Below, piece after piece: positions 1 to 9,503 of a stretch of DNA of 64,000 bases. The stretch covers positions 868,001 to 932,000 of the forward strand of contig JABTUC010000001.1 in assembly GCA_015075545.1 (NCBI GenBank). The letters run 5' to 3'. A program made the position numbers and the translations under genes. The stretch comes from Ideonella sp. GTDB taxonomy: Bacteria; Pseudomonadota; Gammaproteobacteria; Burkholderiales; Burkholderiaceae_C. Below the pieces are notes generated by a model. It was not told where the DNA came from. It did no database searches and saw only the letters and a program-made list of their open reading frames with translations. Within the stretch, counting starts at the first letter, position 1; each line of letters opens with the position of its first letter.

Positions 1-989
1 GCGAGTTCGCGTTCTCGGGGGTGGGGATCAATCCGCACTGCGGCACGCCGGCCAACGGCGGCACGCTGGCGCTCGACGCCACCGCGCGTGCGCCGGGCGG
101 TTCCACCTCGGGCGGGGCCACGTCGGTGGTGCTCGGCGCCGCGCTGGCTGCGCTCGGTTCCGACACCGGCGGCTCGATCCGCATTCCGGCGGCGCTGCAA
201 GGGCTGGTGGGCTTCAAGAACACGCAACGGCTGACGCCGCTGCAAGGCACCGTGCCGCTGTCGACCACGCTCGACACGGTGTGCGCGATCACGCGCGACG
301 TGCGCGACGCGGTCACGATGCACGAGATCCTGGCGCAGCGCCGCGTCGCGCTCGATGCGCGGCCCCTCGCGGCGTGGCGCTTCGCGCTGCCGCGCACGCT
401 GATGCTCGACGCGCTCGATGCCACGGTCGCCGCCGCGTTCGAGCGCACGCTGCGCACGCTGCGCACGGCCGGCGCCCGCATCGAGGAGATCGCGCTGCCC
501 GAGTTGGCCGAAGTGGCTGGCATCAACGCGAGCGGCGGCTTCTCGCCGCCCGAGGCGTGGGCTTGGCACCGCCGGCGCATGGCCGAGCGCGGCGCCGGCT
601 ACGACCCGCGGGTGGCGCTGCGCATCCGGCGCGGCGAGTCGATGAGCGCGGCCGACTACATCGACCTGCTGCGCTCGCGCGCGCTCTGGATCGAGCGCAT
701 GGCGCTGGCGCTGCGCGGCTTCGACGCGGCGCTGTCGCCCACCGTGCCGATCGTCGCGCCGCCGCTGGCGCCGCTGCTGGCCGACGACGACGCGTTCTTC
801 GCCGCCAACGGCAAGCTGCTGCGCAACACCTCGGTGGTCAACCTGCTCGACGGCTGCGCGCTGTCGCTGCCTTGCCAACGCGACGGCGAGCTGCCGGTCG
901 GCCTGATGGTGTGGGCCGGCGCGCTGGCCGACGACGCGGTGCTGAGCGCGTCGCTGGCCATCGAGGCCGCGCTGCGCGGCGAGCGCTGA
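1..989 (+). CDS. Amidase-signature family hydrolase (5' truncated by window edge)
   Basis: The reading frame is open from the first bases (codons begin at base 3, reading EFAFSG) and ends at 989, so the true start lies left of the window. The protein carries the amidase-signature core: the Gly/Ser-rich stretch GGSTSGGA that holds the cis-Ser, followed by GSDTGGSIRIPA with the nucleophilic Ser of the Ser-cisSer-Lys triad. The catalytic Lys would lie in the missing N-terminal part. Family members hydrolyse amide bonds of small amides, amidated amino acids or allophanate; the substrate cannot be told here. The next gene on the same strand, dadA, is an amino-acid oxidising enzyme, so a role in amino-acid amide or nitrogen catabolism is possible but is only inferred. 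Confidence 0.85.
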   Translation, partial: EFAFSGVGINPHCGTPANGGTLALDATARAPGGSTSGGATSVVLGAALAALGSDTGGSIRIPAALQGLVGFKNTQRLTPLQGTVPLSTTLDTVCAITRDVRDAVTMHEILAQRRVALDARPLAAWRFALPRTLMLDALDATVAAAFERTLRTLRTAGARIEEIALPELAEVAGINASGGFSPPEAWAWHRRRMAERGAGYDPRVALRIRRGESMSAADYIDLLRSRALWIERMALALRGFDAALSPTVPIVAPPLAPLLADDDAFFAANGKLLRNTSVVNLLDGCALSLPCQRDGELPVGLMVWAGALADDAVLSASLAIEAALRGER

Positions 990-992
990 AGT

Positions 993-1062
993 GGCCCCCT
1001 GGCTCGCTGCGCTCGCGTTCCCGCACGGGGGACCGGGTCCCTCCGGACGGCTGGGCGAGACC
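993..1062. repeat. GC-rich intergenic element with C5/G5 boxes
   Basis: The gap between the amidase and dadA contains a CCCCCTGG box, the phrase CTCGCTGCGCTCG and a GGGGGACC box. By eye the same phrases recur in the repeat inside zapE (35513-35563) and downstream of the array at 43641-43735 (CTCGCTGCGTTCG near 43738-43755). I read it as a diverged copy of a dispersed palindromic repeat of the genome. It is not coding in any convincing frame. Confidence 0.3.
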
Positions 1063-1068
1063 TGACCG

Positions 1069-2388
1069 ATGCGCGTCGCCGTCGTCGGCGCCGGCATCGT
1101 CGGCGTCACCACCGCGTACGAGCTGGCTGTCGACGGCCACGAGGTCACGGTGTTCGAGCGGCAGGCCAGCGTGGCCGCCGAAACCAGCTTCGCCAACGCC
1201 GGCGTGCTGGCGCCGGGTTACGTCACGCCGTGGGCCGCACCCGGCATGACCGGCAAGGTGCTGCGCCAGATGTTCGGGCGTCACGCCGCGGTGCGGCTGG
1301 CACGGCCGTTCTCGCCGCGGCTGCTCGCCTGGGTCTGGCGCTGGTGGCGCGCCTGTCGGCCAGCGGTCTACCAGGCCAACCGCGGCCGCATGATCCAGCT
1401 CGCGCGCTTCAGTCTGCTGCGCATGCACCTGCTCAGTGCACAGCTGGAGCTCGAGTTCGAGCAACGCAAGGGCCTGCTGGTGTTGTTGCGTGGGCCGCGC
1501 GAGCTGGCGCTGGCAAGGCCGGGCGTCAAGCTACTGGCCGACCTCGGCGTCAATTGCCACCTGGTCGAAGCGGCGCGCGCCAGGGAGATCGAACCCGCGC
1601 TCAACGTCGATACGCCGCTGCACGCCGCGCTGCATCTGCCCGACGAGGAGGTCGGCAACTGCCGGCAGTTCGCGCACCTGCTGAAGCAGCATGCGCAGGC
1701 GCGCGGCGCGCTGTTCCGCTTTCACCGCGAGGTGCGGCGCATCGAGGCCGGCGACAAACCGGTGGTTCACCACCGTGCACTGGCGCGCTTCGAGTCGGCG
1801 CAACTGGCCGGTGCCGAGCACCTGACCACGCAGCCGGAGTCCGAAGGCATGGAGGCGTTCGACGCCGTGGTGGTGTGCGCGGCAGCGGACTCGCGGCAAC
1901 TGCTGCTGCCGCTCAAGCTCGGGCTGCCGCTGGCGCCGGTGCACGGCTACTCGGTCACCGCGCCGCTGCGCGAGGCCGCCGAGCACGGCGACTCCGGACC
2001 GCGCTCGACGCTGATCGACGAGCGCTACAAGGTGGCGATCAGCCGCCTGGGCAAACGCGTGCGCGTGGCAGGCGGCGCCGAGCTCGGCGGCAGCCTCGAC
2101 ACTCAGAACGACGCCGCGCTGGCCACGCTGTACAAGGTGCTCGACGACTGGTTCCCCGGTTGCTCCGAGCACGCCAAGGCGCAGAACTGGAAGGGCGCAC
2201 GGCCGATGCTGCCCGACGGCCCGCCGGTGATCGGCGCCAGCGGCGCACCCGGCGTCTGGCTCAACCTCGGGCACGGCTCGAGCGGCTGGGCGCTGGCGTG
2301 CGGCTCGGCGCGCGTGCTGGCCGACATGATGTCGCAGCGCCCGCCGGCGATCGACCTCGACGGGCTCGGGGTCGACCGCCTGCGCTGA
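1069..2388 (+). CDS. dadA: D-amino acid dehydrogenase, small (catalytic) subunit
   Basis: The 439-residue protein is of usual DadA length. It starts with the FAD-binding dinucleotide fold VVGAGIVGVTTAYEL and continues with the family-typical ETSFANAGVLAPGYVTPWAAPGM region (residues about 40-60) and a C-terminal GHGSSGWALACGSAR segment that closes the FAD site. DadA is a membrane-associated flavoenzyme that oxidises D-amino acids (typically D-alanine) to 2-oxo acids and ammonia and passes electrons to the respiratory chain. No dadX racemase is adjacent. The gene lies downstream of an amidase on the same strand and ends one base before the convergent TRAP permease gene. Confidence 0.9.
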   Translation: MRVAVVGAGIVGVTTAYELAVDGHEVTVFERQASVAAETSFANAGVLAPGYVTPWAAPGMTGKVLRQMFGRHAAVRLARPFSPRLLAWVWRWWRACRPAVYQANRGRMIQLARFSLLRMHLLSAQLELEFEQRKGLLVLLRGPRELALARPGVKLLADLGVNCHLVEAARAREIEPALNVDTPLHAALHLPDEEVGNCRQFAHLLKQHAQARGALFRFHREVRRIEAGDKPVVHHRALARFESAQLAGAEHLTTQPESEGMEAFDAVVVCAAADSRQLLLPLKLGLPLAPVHGYSVTAPLREAAEHGDSGPRSTLIDERYKVAISRLGKRVRVAGGAELGGSLDTQNDAALATLYKVLDDWFPGCSEHAKAQNWKGARPMLPDGPPVIGASGAPGVWLNLGHGSSGWALACGSARVLADMMSQRPPAIDLDGLGVDRLR

Positions 2389-2389
2389 G

Positions 2390-4576
2390 TCAGGCGACGG
2401 CCCGCGCCGCGCGCGCGCGGCCCAGCCACTGGCGAGCGAACACCGGCGAGGCGATCGCCAGGCCGGTGAGGCCGCTCGGAAGGCCCGGGGCCACCAGCAG
2501 CAAGGCGGCGCACGCCAGCAGCAGTTGCTCCCAGCGCTGCAGTTCGCTCAACAGGTACTTCGACAGCGCCGCGGCGAGCAGCGTGACCCCGACCACGCAG
2601 CCGACGAAGGTGATCGCGAAGTCGGTGAGGTTGAAGCCCTTGGCCACCAGCAGCAGCGACGGCGAGAACACGAAGACGAACGGCACCAGCGCCTTGGCCA
2701 TGCCGAGCCGGAACGCCATGTTGCCGGTCTTGAACGGATCGCTGCCGGCCATGCCCGCGGCCGCGTACGCGGCCAGCGCCACCGGCGGCGTGATGTCGGC
2801 GAGCACGCCGTAGTAGAAGACGAAGAAGTGCGCCACCAGCGGCTCGACCCCCAGCACCACCAGCGTCGGCGCCGCGACCGCGACCATGATGATGTAGTTG
2901 GCGGTGGTGGGGATGCCGCAGCCGAGCAGGATGCACACCAGCCCGGTCATCGCCAGCGCGACCAGCAGCGTCAGCGCCTTGAGGTCGAACAGCCCGCCGG
3001 GCAGGAAGCTCAGCATGCCGCCGGCCACGCCCTGCGCCGCGCCGGTGATGATGGTCGACAGCTTGAAGCCCACGCCGGTGAGCGTGACGACGCCGATCAC
3101 GATGCCCACCGTCGCCGCGGCGGCACCCACCGCCAGCGCGTACTTGGCGCCGGTCTCGAACGCCTCGACCAGCGTGCGCAGGCCGATGCGGCCCTTGATG
3201 TCGAGCGCCTTCAGCAGCAGCGGCGTGGCCACCACGGCGGCGGCGAAGAGCCCCACGCGCACGACCTCGTTCTCGATGCCGCCGAACGCCAGCACCAGCA
3301 GCACCGCATGCAGCGCCACCAGCAGGCTCCAGTGCCGCACGCCTTCGCCGCCGGCGCCGGTGGTGAGCCCGACGATCGCGCATGAGGTGATGCCGCTGAA
3401 CGCCGCCAGGTACGGCGTGCGGCCGCTGACCAGGATGCCGATCAGCAGCACCAGCGGGATCAGCGTCGGCCAGCGCAGGCGCAGCGATTCGCGCAGCCTG
3501 GGCATCTCGTCGGCGGTGAGGCCGCGCAGGCCGAAGCGCTTGGCCTCGAAGTGCACCTGCATGAAGACGCCGAAGAAGTGCATGAACGCCGGCACCACGG
3601 CGGCGGCGATGATGGTCTGGTACGGCAGCGCCAGGAACTCGATCATCAGGAACGCCGCCGCGCCGAGCACCGGCGGCGTGATCTGCCCGCCGGTGGACGC
3701 CGCCGCCTCCACCGCGCCGGCGAACTCGCGGCGGTAGCCGACGCGGATCATCGCGGGGATCGTCAGCGAACCCACCGTCACCGCGTTGGCCACCGACGAG
3801 CCCGACAGCATGCCGAACATCGCCGAGCCGAACACGCTGACCTTGGCCGGCCCGCCGGCGTAGCGGCCCGCGATGGCCGACGCCACGTCGAGGAAGAGCT
3901 GGCCCAGGCCGACGCGCGTGGCCAGCACGCCGAACAGCACGAAGTGGAAGACGTAGGTGGCGACCACGCCCACCGCGATGCCGTAGATGCCCTGGCTGGT
4001 GAGGTACTGGTGGTTGACGAGCTGGCTCCACGACGCGCCCGCGTGCTGCAGCAGGCCGGGGAAGATCGGCCCGGCGAGCGCGTAGAACATGAACGCCATC
4101 GCGATCAGCGGCAGCGGCCAGCCCATGCTGCGGCGCGTGGCTTCGAGCAGCAGCACCAGCAGGATCGAGCCCATCGCGACGTCGAGCCGCGTCGGGTTGC
4201 CGACGCGAAACGCGAGGTCGTCGAAGACGTACGGCACGTAGAGCACCGCAACCGCCACCGCGACCGCGAGCAGCCAGTCGACGAGCGGCACGCCGCCGGG
4301 GGCCCAGGCGCTGCGCACCGCGGCCTCGCCGTGCGTGCGGCGAAAGCCGAACACGATGAAGATCAGGCCGAGCACGAACGCCAGGTGCACGCCGCGGTGC
4401 GTGGCTTCGCGCAGCAGGCCGAAACCGGCCGTGTAGTAGTGGAAGCACGACAGCGCGATCAACAGCGCCGCCAGCAGCGTCGACGCCGGCGGCCAGGTCG
4501 GCCGGAAGCGCATCTCGGGGTCGAACTTCTGCTCGAGCTCGTTGACCTGGCGATCGTCGATCGTGGTGGTCGTCAT
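2390..4576 (-). CDS. TRAP transporter permease, fused 4TM/12TM (DctQ-DctM type)
   Basis: A 728-residue integral membrane protein. The N-terminal ~170 residues carry several hydrophobic segments (for example LLAALLIALSCFHYYTAG and LAFVLGLIFIVFGF) that match the small DctQ-like half. The rest is the large DctM-like half, with motifs such as GSSVANAVTVGSLTIPAMI and GGQITPPVLGAAAFLMIEF, which are typical of the substrate-channel subunit. Fused permeases of this size pair with TAXI-type binding proteins, and such a gene lies directly upstream in transcription (4653-5600). The system should import an organic acid or amino acid using an ion gradient; the substrate is unknown. The gene converges on dadA with one base between the stops. 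Confidence 0.9.
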   Translation of the reverse strand: MTTTTIDDRQVNELEQKFDPEMRFRPTWPPASTLLAALLIALSCFHYYTAGFGLLREATHRGVHLAFVLGLIFIVFGFRRTHGEAAVRSAWAPGGVPLVDWLLAVAVAVAVLYVPYVFDDLAFRVGNPTRLDVAMGSILLVLLLEATRRSMGWPLPLIAMAFMFYALAGPIFPGLLQHAGASWSQLVNHQYLTSQGIYGIAVGVVATYVFHFVLFGVLATRVGLGQLFLDVASAIAGRYAGGPAKVSVFGSAMFGMLSGSSVANAVTVGSLTIPAMIRVGYRREFAGAVEAAASTGGQITPPVLGAAAFLMIEFLALPYQTIIAAAVVPAFMHFFGVFMQVHFEAKRFGLRGLTADEMPRLRESLRLRWPTLIPLVLLIGILVSGRTPYLAAFSGITSCAIVGLTTGAGGEGVRHWSLLVALHAVLLVLAFGGIENEVVRVGLFAAAVVATPLLLKALDIKGRIGLRTLVEAFETGAKYALAVGAAAATVGIVIGVVTLTGVGFKLSTIITGAAQGVAGGMLSFLPGGLFDLKALTLLVALAMTGLVCILLGCGIPTTANYIIMVAVAAPTLVVLGVEPLVAHFFVFYYGVLADITPPVALAAYAAAGMAGSDPFKTGNMAFRLGMAKALVPFVFVFSPSLLLVAKGFNLTDFAITFVGCVVGVTLLAAALSKYLLSELQRWEQLLLACAALLLVAPGLPSGLTGLAIASPVFARQWLGRARAARAVA

Positions 4577-4601
4577 CGCGCGCCTCGTGGTCGATGCCAG
4601 A

Positions 4602-4634
4602 CGAGGGCGGGCGCCTCGCGGCGCACCGCCCTCG
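4602..4634 (-). other. Intercistronic stem-loop between TAXI binding-protein and TRAP permease genes
   Basis: The 76-base gap between the two TRAP cistrons holds a near-perfect hairpin. The outer arms CGAGGGCGG and CCGCCCTCG are continued by inner arms GCGCC and GGCGC around a TCGC loop, with a single bulged A. There is no U-run, so it is not a clean terminator. Hairpins in this position in binding-protein operons commonly protect the upstream mRNA or reduce read-through, giving more binding protein than permease. That role is inferred. Confidence 0.6.
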
Positions 4635-4652
4635 CCCCGCGAAACCGCCGTG

Positions 4653-5600
4653 CTACTTCAGCAGCCCGACTTCGCGGTAGTACTTCTCGGCGCCCGGGTG
4701 GAACGGGATGCCCGCGCCCTTGACGGCGTTCTCCTTGGTGATCAGCTTGCCCTTGGCGTGGCCAGCGGCGAGGATCTTCTGCGTCGAGTCGCTGAACAGC
4801 GCCTTGGTGATCTCGTATACCGTGGCCGCGTCGGCCTTGTCGCTGGTGACCCATTGCGCGCCGACGGCGAGCGTCTTCACCGCGGCCACGCCCTTGTAGG
4901 TGTCGGCCGGGATCACGTCGGGTGCGAAGAACGGGCTCGACTTGCGCAGCGCGTCGGCCTGCGGGCCGTCGATCGGCACCAGCTCGATGCCGCCGCCGGC
5001 CGTGGCCAGCTCGGCGATCGCGCCCGCGGGCGCGCCACCGGTGAAGAAGAAGGCGTCGAGCGAGCCGTCCTTCAGCTTGTCGCCGGCCTGGTTGGGCTTG
5101 ATGTAGTCGGGCTTGATGTCGCTCTCCTTCAGGCCGTAGGCCGCGAGGATCATGCGCGCGTTGATCAGCGTGCCCGAGCCCGGCTCGTCGAGCGCGACGC
5201 GCTTGCCCTTCAGGTCGGCCGGCGTCTTCACGCCCAGCCCCTTGCGCACGACGATGTGCACGCTCTCGGGGTAGAGGTTGGCGATCAGCCGCAACCCCGG
5301 CACGTTGGGCTTGCCTTCGAACACGCCGGTGCCCTTCTGCGCCCAGGTGGCGACGTCGGCCTGCGAGAAGCCCGATTCGAGCGCGCCGCCGGCGATGCCG
5401 TTGACGTTGGCCATCGAGCCGTTGCTCGACTGCGCGGTGACGACGATCTTGCCGGGCTGCGACACCGCGTTGGCGATCATGCCGCCCACCGGGTAGTAGG
5501 TGCCCGCGGTGCCGCCGGTGCCGATGCGGAAGAACTGCTGCGCCTGCGCGGCGCCGACGAAGACCAGCGCGCCGAGCGCGATGGCGACCAATCGCTTCAT
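4653..5600 (-). CDS. TAXI-family TRAP transporter solute-binding protein
   Basis: I place the start at the ATG at 5600, although the frame stays open upstream. It gives a classical signal peptide (residues 1-20, ending AQA before QQ) and is preceded by the Shine-Dalgarno sequence GAAGGAG seven bases away. The mature protein begins FFRIGTGGTAGTYYPVGG, the hallmark of TAXI (TRAP-associated extracytoplasmic immunogenic) proteins, and the length of 315 residues fits the family. It should capture a small solute in the periplasm and deliver it to the fused permease encoded next. Upstream on the other strand is nnr, so the promoters of both lie within 5601-5697. Confidence 0.9.
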   Translation of the reverse strand: MKRLVAIALGALVFVGAAQAQQFFRIGTGGTAGTYYPVGGMIANAVSQPGKIVVTAQSSNGSMANVNGIAGGALESGFSQADVATWAQKGTGVFEGKPNVPGLRLIANLYPESVHIVVRKGLGVKTPADLKGKRVALDEPGSGTLINARMILAAYGLKESDIKPDYIKPNQAGDKLKDGSLDAFFFTGGAPAGAIAELATAGGGIELVPIDGPQADALRKSSPFFAPDVIPADTYKGVAAVKTLAVGAQWVTSDKADAATVYEITKALFSDSTQKILAAGHAKGKLITKENAVKGAGIPFHPGAEKYYREVGLLK

Positions 5601-5697
5601 ACCCAAGGCTCCTTCGGAGATAAAGGGCCCGCAGTAGAGCACAATGCGCGCGGCCTTTCCGCGGCCGCCGAGCAAAAAAAGGGGTCCGACTGCGGCC

Positions 5698-7224
5698 ATG
5701 ACCGCCTCCCCGCGCCCGCAACCGGTGCTGCCGGTCAGCCGCGACTGGCCGCTGCACCGTGGCCCTGGCTGCCGCGCCATCGAAGCACGCGCGGCTGCGG
5801 CGCTGCCGCCGCACACGCTGATGGCGCGCGCCGGCCAAGCCGTGGCGCGGCTGGCGCTGGCGCTCGCACCGCACGCACGCGCGATCGAGTTGTGGTGCGG
5901 CCCCGGCAACAACGGCGGCGACGGCTTCGTCGCCGCCACGCTGCTGCGCGCCTGGGGCAAGGACGCACGCATCGTGCTCGTCGGCGACCCGGCGGGCGGC
6001 CCCGACGATGCGCGTCACGCCTGGCAAGGTTCGCGCGACGCGGGCGTGCCGGTGGCCGAAGGCCTGCCCGAGCGCGTATCGGGCGACCTCGCGGTCGATG
6101 CGCTGCTCGGACTCGGCGTCAGCCGGGCCCTGAGCGGCCCGCTGGCCATGGCGGTGGCGCGGCTCAATGGCGGCGACGCGCCGCTGCTCGCGGTCGACCT
6201 GCCGACGGGATTGCACGGCGACACCGGCGTCGTGCAAGGCGTTGCGGTGCAAGCCACGCACACCTTGGCGCTGCTGGCGCTGAAGCCCGGCCTGTTCACC
6301 GCGCACGGCCGCGACCATGCCGGCCGCATCTGGTTCGACGATCTCTCGGTGGGCGCGACCGGCGGCGATGCCGTGCTGGTGGGGCCCTGCGCGGCGCGCT
6401 CGCTGTCGGCAGCGCGCCGGCATGCGCAGCACAAGGGCAGCTTCGGCGACCTGATGGTGCTCGGCGGCGCCAGCGGCATGGTGGGCGCTGCCGTGCTCGC
6501 CGCGCGCGCGGCGATGGCCGCCGGCGCCGGACGCGTCTACCTGGGGGTGTTGGCCGCCCTCGATACGGCGTGGTTCGAGCCGGCATGGCCCGAACTGATG
6601 TCGCGGCCGGTGGCGCACTTGCTGGCGCCACCGCAATTGGCGCAGGCCACTGTGGTCTGCGGTTGCGGCGGCGGCGATGCGGTGCGCGAGGTGCTGCCGC
6701 CGGTGCTGCACCACGCGCGGCGTCTGGTGCTCGACGCCGATGGGCTCAACGCGGTGGCGGTCGACGCGGGGTTGCAGCGTGCCGTGCGGGCCCGCTCGGC
6801 GCGTGGCCTGGCGACCGTGCTGACGCCGCATCCGTTGGAGGCGGCACGGCTGCTGCAAGTGCCGAGCGCCGAGGTGCAGGCCGACCGCCTGGCGGCGGCA
6901 GACCGCCTGGCCGAGGCGATGCGGTGCACCGTGCTGCTGAAGGGCTCGGGCACGGTCGTCGCCACCCCGCAGCAGCCGACGTCGATCAACCCGACCGGCG
7001 ACGCGCGGCTGGCCACCGCCGGCAGTGGCGACGTGTTGGCGGGCTGGCTCGCCGGCCTGTGGTCGGCGCATGCGGCGTCGGCGTCGTCGCATGTGGCCGC
7101 GCAGGCGGCGGCGTGGCTGCACGGCGCCGCCGTCGAGCACGCGCCGGCCGTTGGGCCGCTGAGGGCGTCGCGCCTGGTCGACGCGCTGGTGCGCACGCGT
7201 GCGGCCCTGCCGGCCGCGCGCTGA
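5698..7224 (+). CDS. nnr: Bifunctional NAD(P)H-hydrate repair enzyme (epimerase + dehydratase)
   Basis: The protein repairs hydrated NADH and NADPH. The N-terminal YjeF_N domain (about residues 15-215) is an epimerase and contains NNGGDGF at 71-77. The C-terminal carbohydrate-kinase-like domain is the ADP-dependent (S)-NAD(P)H-hydrate dehydratase, with HPLEAARLL, KGSGTVV and the anion-hole region GSGDVLAGWLAG near the end. I prefer the ATG at 5698 (508 residues), because the alternative ATG at 5644 adds a Pro/Lys/Arg-rich stretch not expected in the family. A purine-rich AAAAAAAGGGG lies upstream. The gene is divergent from the TAXI gene and convergent with rnr, 30 bases apart. Confidence 0.9.
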   Translation: MTASPRPQPVLPVSRDWPLHRGPGCRAIEARAAAALPPHTLMARAGQAVARLALALAPHARAIELWCGPGNNGGDGFVAATLLRAWGKDARIVLVGDPAGGPDDARHAWQGSRDAGVPVAEGLPERVSGDLAVDALLGLGVSRALSGPLAMAVARLNGGDAPLLAVDLPTGLHGDTGVVQGVAVQATHTLALLALKPGLFTAHGRDHAGRIWFDDLSVGATGGDAVLVGPCAARSLSAARRHAQHKGSFGDLMVLGGASGMVGAAVLAARAAMAAGAGRVYLGVLAALDTAWFEPAWPELMSRPVAHLLAPPQLAQATVVCGCGGGDAVREVLPPVLHHARRLVLDADGLNAVAVDAGLQRAVRARSARGLATVLTPHPLEAARLLQVPSAEVQADRLAAADRLAEAMRCTVLLKGSGTVVATPQQPTSINPTGDARLATAGSGDVLAGWLAGLWSAHAASASSHVAAQAAAWLHGAAVEHAPAVGPLRASRLVDALVRTRAALPAAR

Positions 7225-7254
7225 TCGCCCGCCCTTCGCCTTTGCAGCTTCTCC

Positions 7255-9456
7255 TCAGCCGCGCGGCGTGCGCTCGCGCGTGTTGCGCGCGTTCTTGCTG
7301 CCGCCCGGCTGCGGCCTCGCCTTGGCGGCGCGCGCGCCCTTCTTGGCCGCGCGGTCGCGCGCACGCACCGCGGCCAGCTCGGCCTGCGGCGAACGCGCCT
7401 CGGCCTTGCGGCCGCGCGCCAGCATGCGATCGCCCTCGCCATCGCGGACCATGCGGAAATCGATGCGCCGGCTGTCGAGGTCGACGCGGCTGACCTGCAC
7501 CCGCACGCGCGTGCCGGCGGCATAGCGCACGCCGCTGCGCTCGCCGTGCAGCTCCTGACGCAGCTCGTCGTAGCGGTAGTAGCCGCCGCCGATCTCGGTG
7601 ATGTGCAGCAGGCCCTCGACGTACAGATCGTCGAGTGTCACGAACAGGCCGAACGGCACCACTGCGCTCACCGTGCCGTTGAACTCCTCGCCGAGGCGGT
7701 CGCGCATGTAGCGGCACTTCAACCACGCCTCGACGTCGCGCGACGCTTCGTCGGCACGCCGCTCGTTGGCGCTGCAGTGCGCGCCGGCGGCGTTCCACTG
7801 CTCGAGCTCCTGCGCCGATGCGCTGCGCTTGGGTTTGCCGTCGGTCGGCTTCTCGGTTCGCGCCCGTCGCGGTGCGTCTTCGAGCGCCCCGCTGGCCAGG
7901 TGGTAGCGCTTGCCCTGCAGCAGCGCCTTGATGACGCGGTGGGTCAGCAGATCGGGGTAGCGGCGGATCGGACTCGTGAAATGCGTGTAGGCGTCGTAGG
8001 CGAGGCCGAAGTGGCCGCTGTTGGCCGCCGTGTAGTGCGCCTGCTGCATCGAGCGCAGCAGCATCGCGTGGATCTGCGCGGCGTCGGGCCGCTCGCGCGT
8101 GGCGGTGGCGATCGCCTGCAGCTCGCCCGGTGTCGGGTCGTCCGACAGCGTGACACCCAGGCCCATCGCCTTCAGGTAGTTCTGCAGCGCGATCCGCTTC
8201 TCGGTGGTCGGCCCCTCGTGCACGCGGTACAGCGCCGGGTGGCCATGATCGGCGACGAACTCGGCGGCGCACACGTTGGCCGCCAGCATCGCCTCTTCGA
8301 TCAGCCGGTGCGCCTCGTTGCGCTTGCGCGGCTCGATGCGCTCGATGCGGCCGTTCTCGTCGGCCACGATCTGCGTCTCGGTGGTCTCGAAATCCACCGC
8401 GCCGCGGTTGCCGCGGTGTTTCAGCAGCGCCCGATATGCCTCGTGCAGATGGATCAGATGCGGCACCAGCGCGCCACGCCGCTGCGCCTCGGGGCCACGC
8501 GTGTTGGCCAGGATCGCCGCCACCTCGGTGTAGGTGAAACGCGCATGCGAGCAGATGACCGCCGGATAGAACTGATAGGCGGTGACGGCACCCTCGGCGT
8601 CGACGATCATGTCGCACGCCATCGACAGCCGATCGACCTGCGGATTCAGCGAACACAGGTCGTTGGACAGCTTCTCGGGCAGCATCGGAATCACGCGGCG
8701 CGGAAAGTACACCGAGGTCGCGCGTTCGTAGGCGTCGTCGTCGATCGCCTCGCCGGGCCTGACGTAGTGGCTGACGTCGGCGATCGCCACCACCAGGCGC
8801 CAGCCCGCGGCCGCGCCCTTGCCGCGGCCGAGGCGGATCGGCTCGCAGTACACCGCGTCGTCGAAGTCGCGCGCATCCTCGCCGTCGATGGTCACCAGCG
8901 GCACGTCGGTGAGGTCGATGCGATGGCGTCGGTCGGTCGCTCGCACCGCATCGGGCAGCGCGGCGGCCTGCGCCAGCGACTCGGCCGAGAAGCGATGCGG
9001 CACCTCGTACTTGCGCACCGCGATCTCGATCTCCATGCCGGGGTCGTCGATCTCGCCGAGCACCTCGACCACGCGGCCCACCGGCTGCGAGAACATCGAC
9101 GGCGGCTCGGTCAACTCGACCGCCACCACCTGGCCGGCGGTGGCCGCTGCGGTGGCGTTCTTGGGAATCAGGATGTCCTGCCCGTAGCGGCGGTCTTCCG
9201 GCGCGACCAGCCACATGCCGTTCTCGTGCAGCAGGCGCCCGATGATCGACACCTTGCGGCGTTCGACGATGTCGAGCACGCGGCCCTCGGGGCGACCCTT
9301 GCGGTCGTAGCGCACGATGCGCACGCGCACGCGGTCGCGGTGCAGCACCGAATGCATCTCCTGCTGCGACAGATAGATGTCGGGCTCGCCGTCGTCGCGC
9401 TGCACGAAGCCGTGCCCGTCGCGATGGCCGAGCACGGTGCCGGTCACCTCGCTCAT
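7255..9456 (-). CDS. rnr: Ribonuclease R (3'-5' exoribonuclease, RNB family)
   Basis: The 733-residue protein starts directly in the first cold-shock domain (GHRDGHGFVQRDDGEPDIYL). It has the RNB catalytic centre DGEDARDFDDAVY at residues 191-203, with the metal-binding Asp cluster, then a C-terminal S1 domain and a basic tail rich in Lys, Arg and Ala. RNase R degrades structured RNA, including faulty rRNA and tmRNA-tagged messages. Compared with the E. coli enzyme (about 813 residues) the N-terminal helix-turn-helix region is absent. The frame stays open about 24 codons or more upstream but has no convincing start codon before the tRNA gene, so the ATG at 9456 is the best start, although no strong ribosome-binding site precedes it. 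Confidence 0.92.
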   Translation of the reverse strand: MSEVTGTVLGHRDGHGFVQRDDGEPDIYLSQQEMHSVLHRDRVRVRIVRYDRKGRPEGRVLDIVERRKVSIIGRLLHENGMWLVAPEDRRYGQDILIPKNATAAATAGQVVAVELTEPPSMFSQPVGRVVEVLGEIDDPGMEIEIAVRKYEVPHRFSAESLAQAAALPDAVRATDRRHRIDLTDVPLVTIDGEDARDFDDAVYCEPIRLGRGKGAAAGWRLVVAIADVSHYVRPGEAIDDDAYERATSVYFPRRVIPMLPEKLSNDLCSLNPQVDRLSMACDMIVDAEGAVTAYQFYPAVICSHARFTYTEVAAILANTRGPEAQRRGALVPHLIHLHEAYRALLKHRGNRGAVDFETTETQIVADENGRIERIEPRKRNEAHRLIEEAMLAANVCAAEFVADHGHPALYRVHEGPTTEKRIALQNYLKAMGLGVTLSDDPTPGELQAIATATRERPDAAQIHAMLLRSMQQAHYTAANSGHFGLAYDAYTHFTSPIRRYPDLLTHRVIKALLQGKRYHLASGALEDAPRRARTEKPTDGKPKRSASAQELEQWNAAGAHCSANERRADEASRDVEAWLKCRYMRDRLGEEFNGTVSAVVPFGLFVTLDDLYVEGLLHITEIGGGYYRYDELRQELHGERSGVRYAAGTRVRVQVSRVDLDSRRIDFRMVRDGEGDRMLARGRKAEARSPQAELAAVRARDRAAKKGARAAKARPQPGGSKNARNTRERTPRG

Positions 9457-9503
9457 CAGCGCGCCGCTCAGCGGCGCGCTCGCGATGTCGTTGACTGCCT
9501 TGA

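Noticed and set aside
2103-4448. 781-codon minus-strand frame in the TRAP permease region
   Set aside because: It is a shifted frame of the permease gene, Arg/Ala-rich, without membrane segments; the 2390-4576 frame shows the real permease.
4542-7493. 983-codon plus-strand frame over the TRAP region and nnr
   Set aside because: It is antisense to the TAXI gene and in the wrong frame of nnr; the composition is Arg/Ala-rich without motifs.
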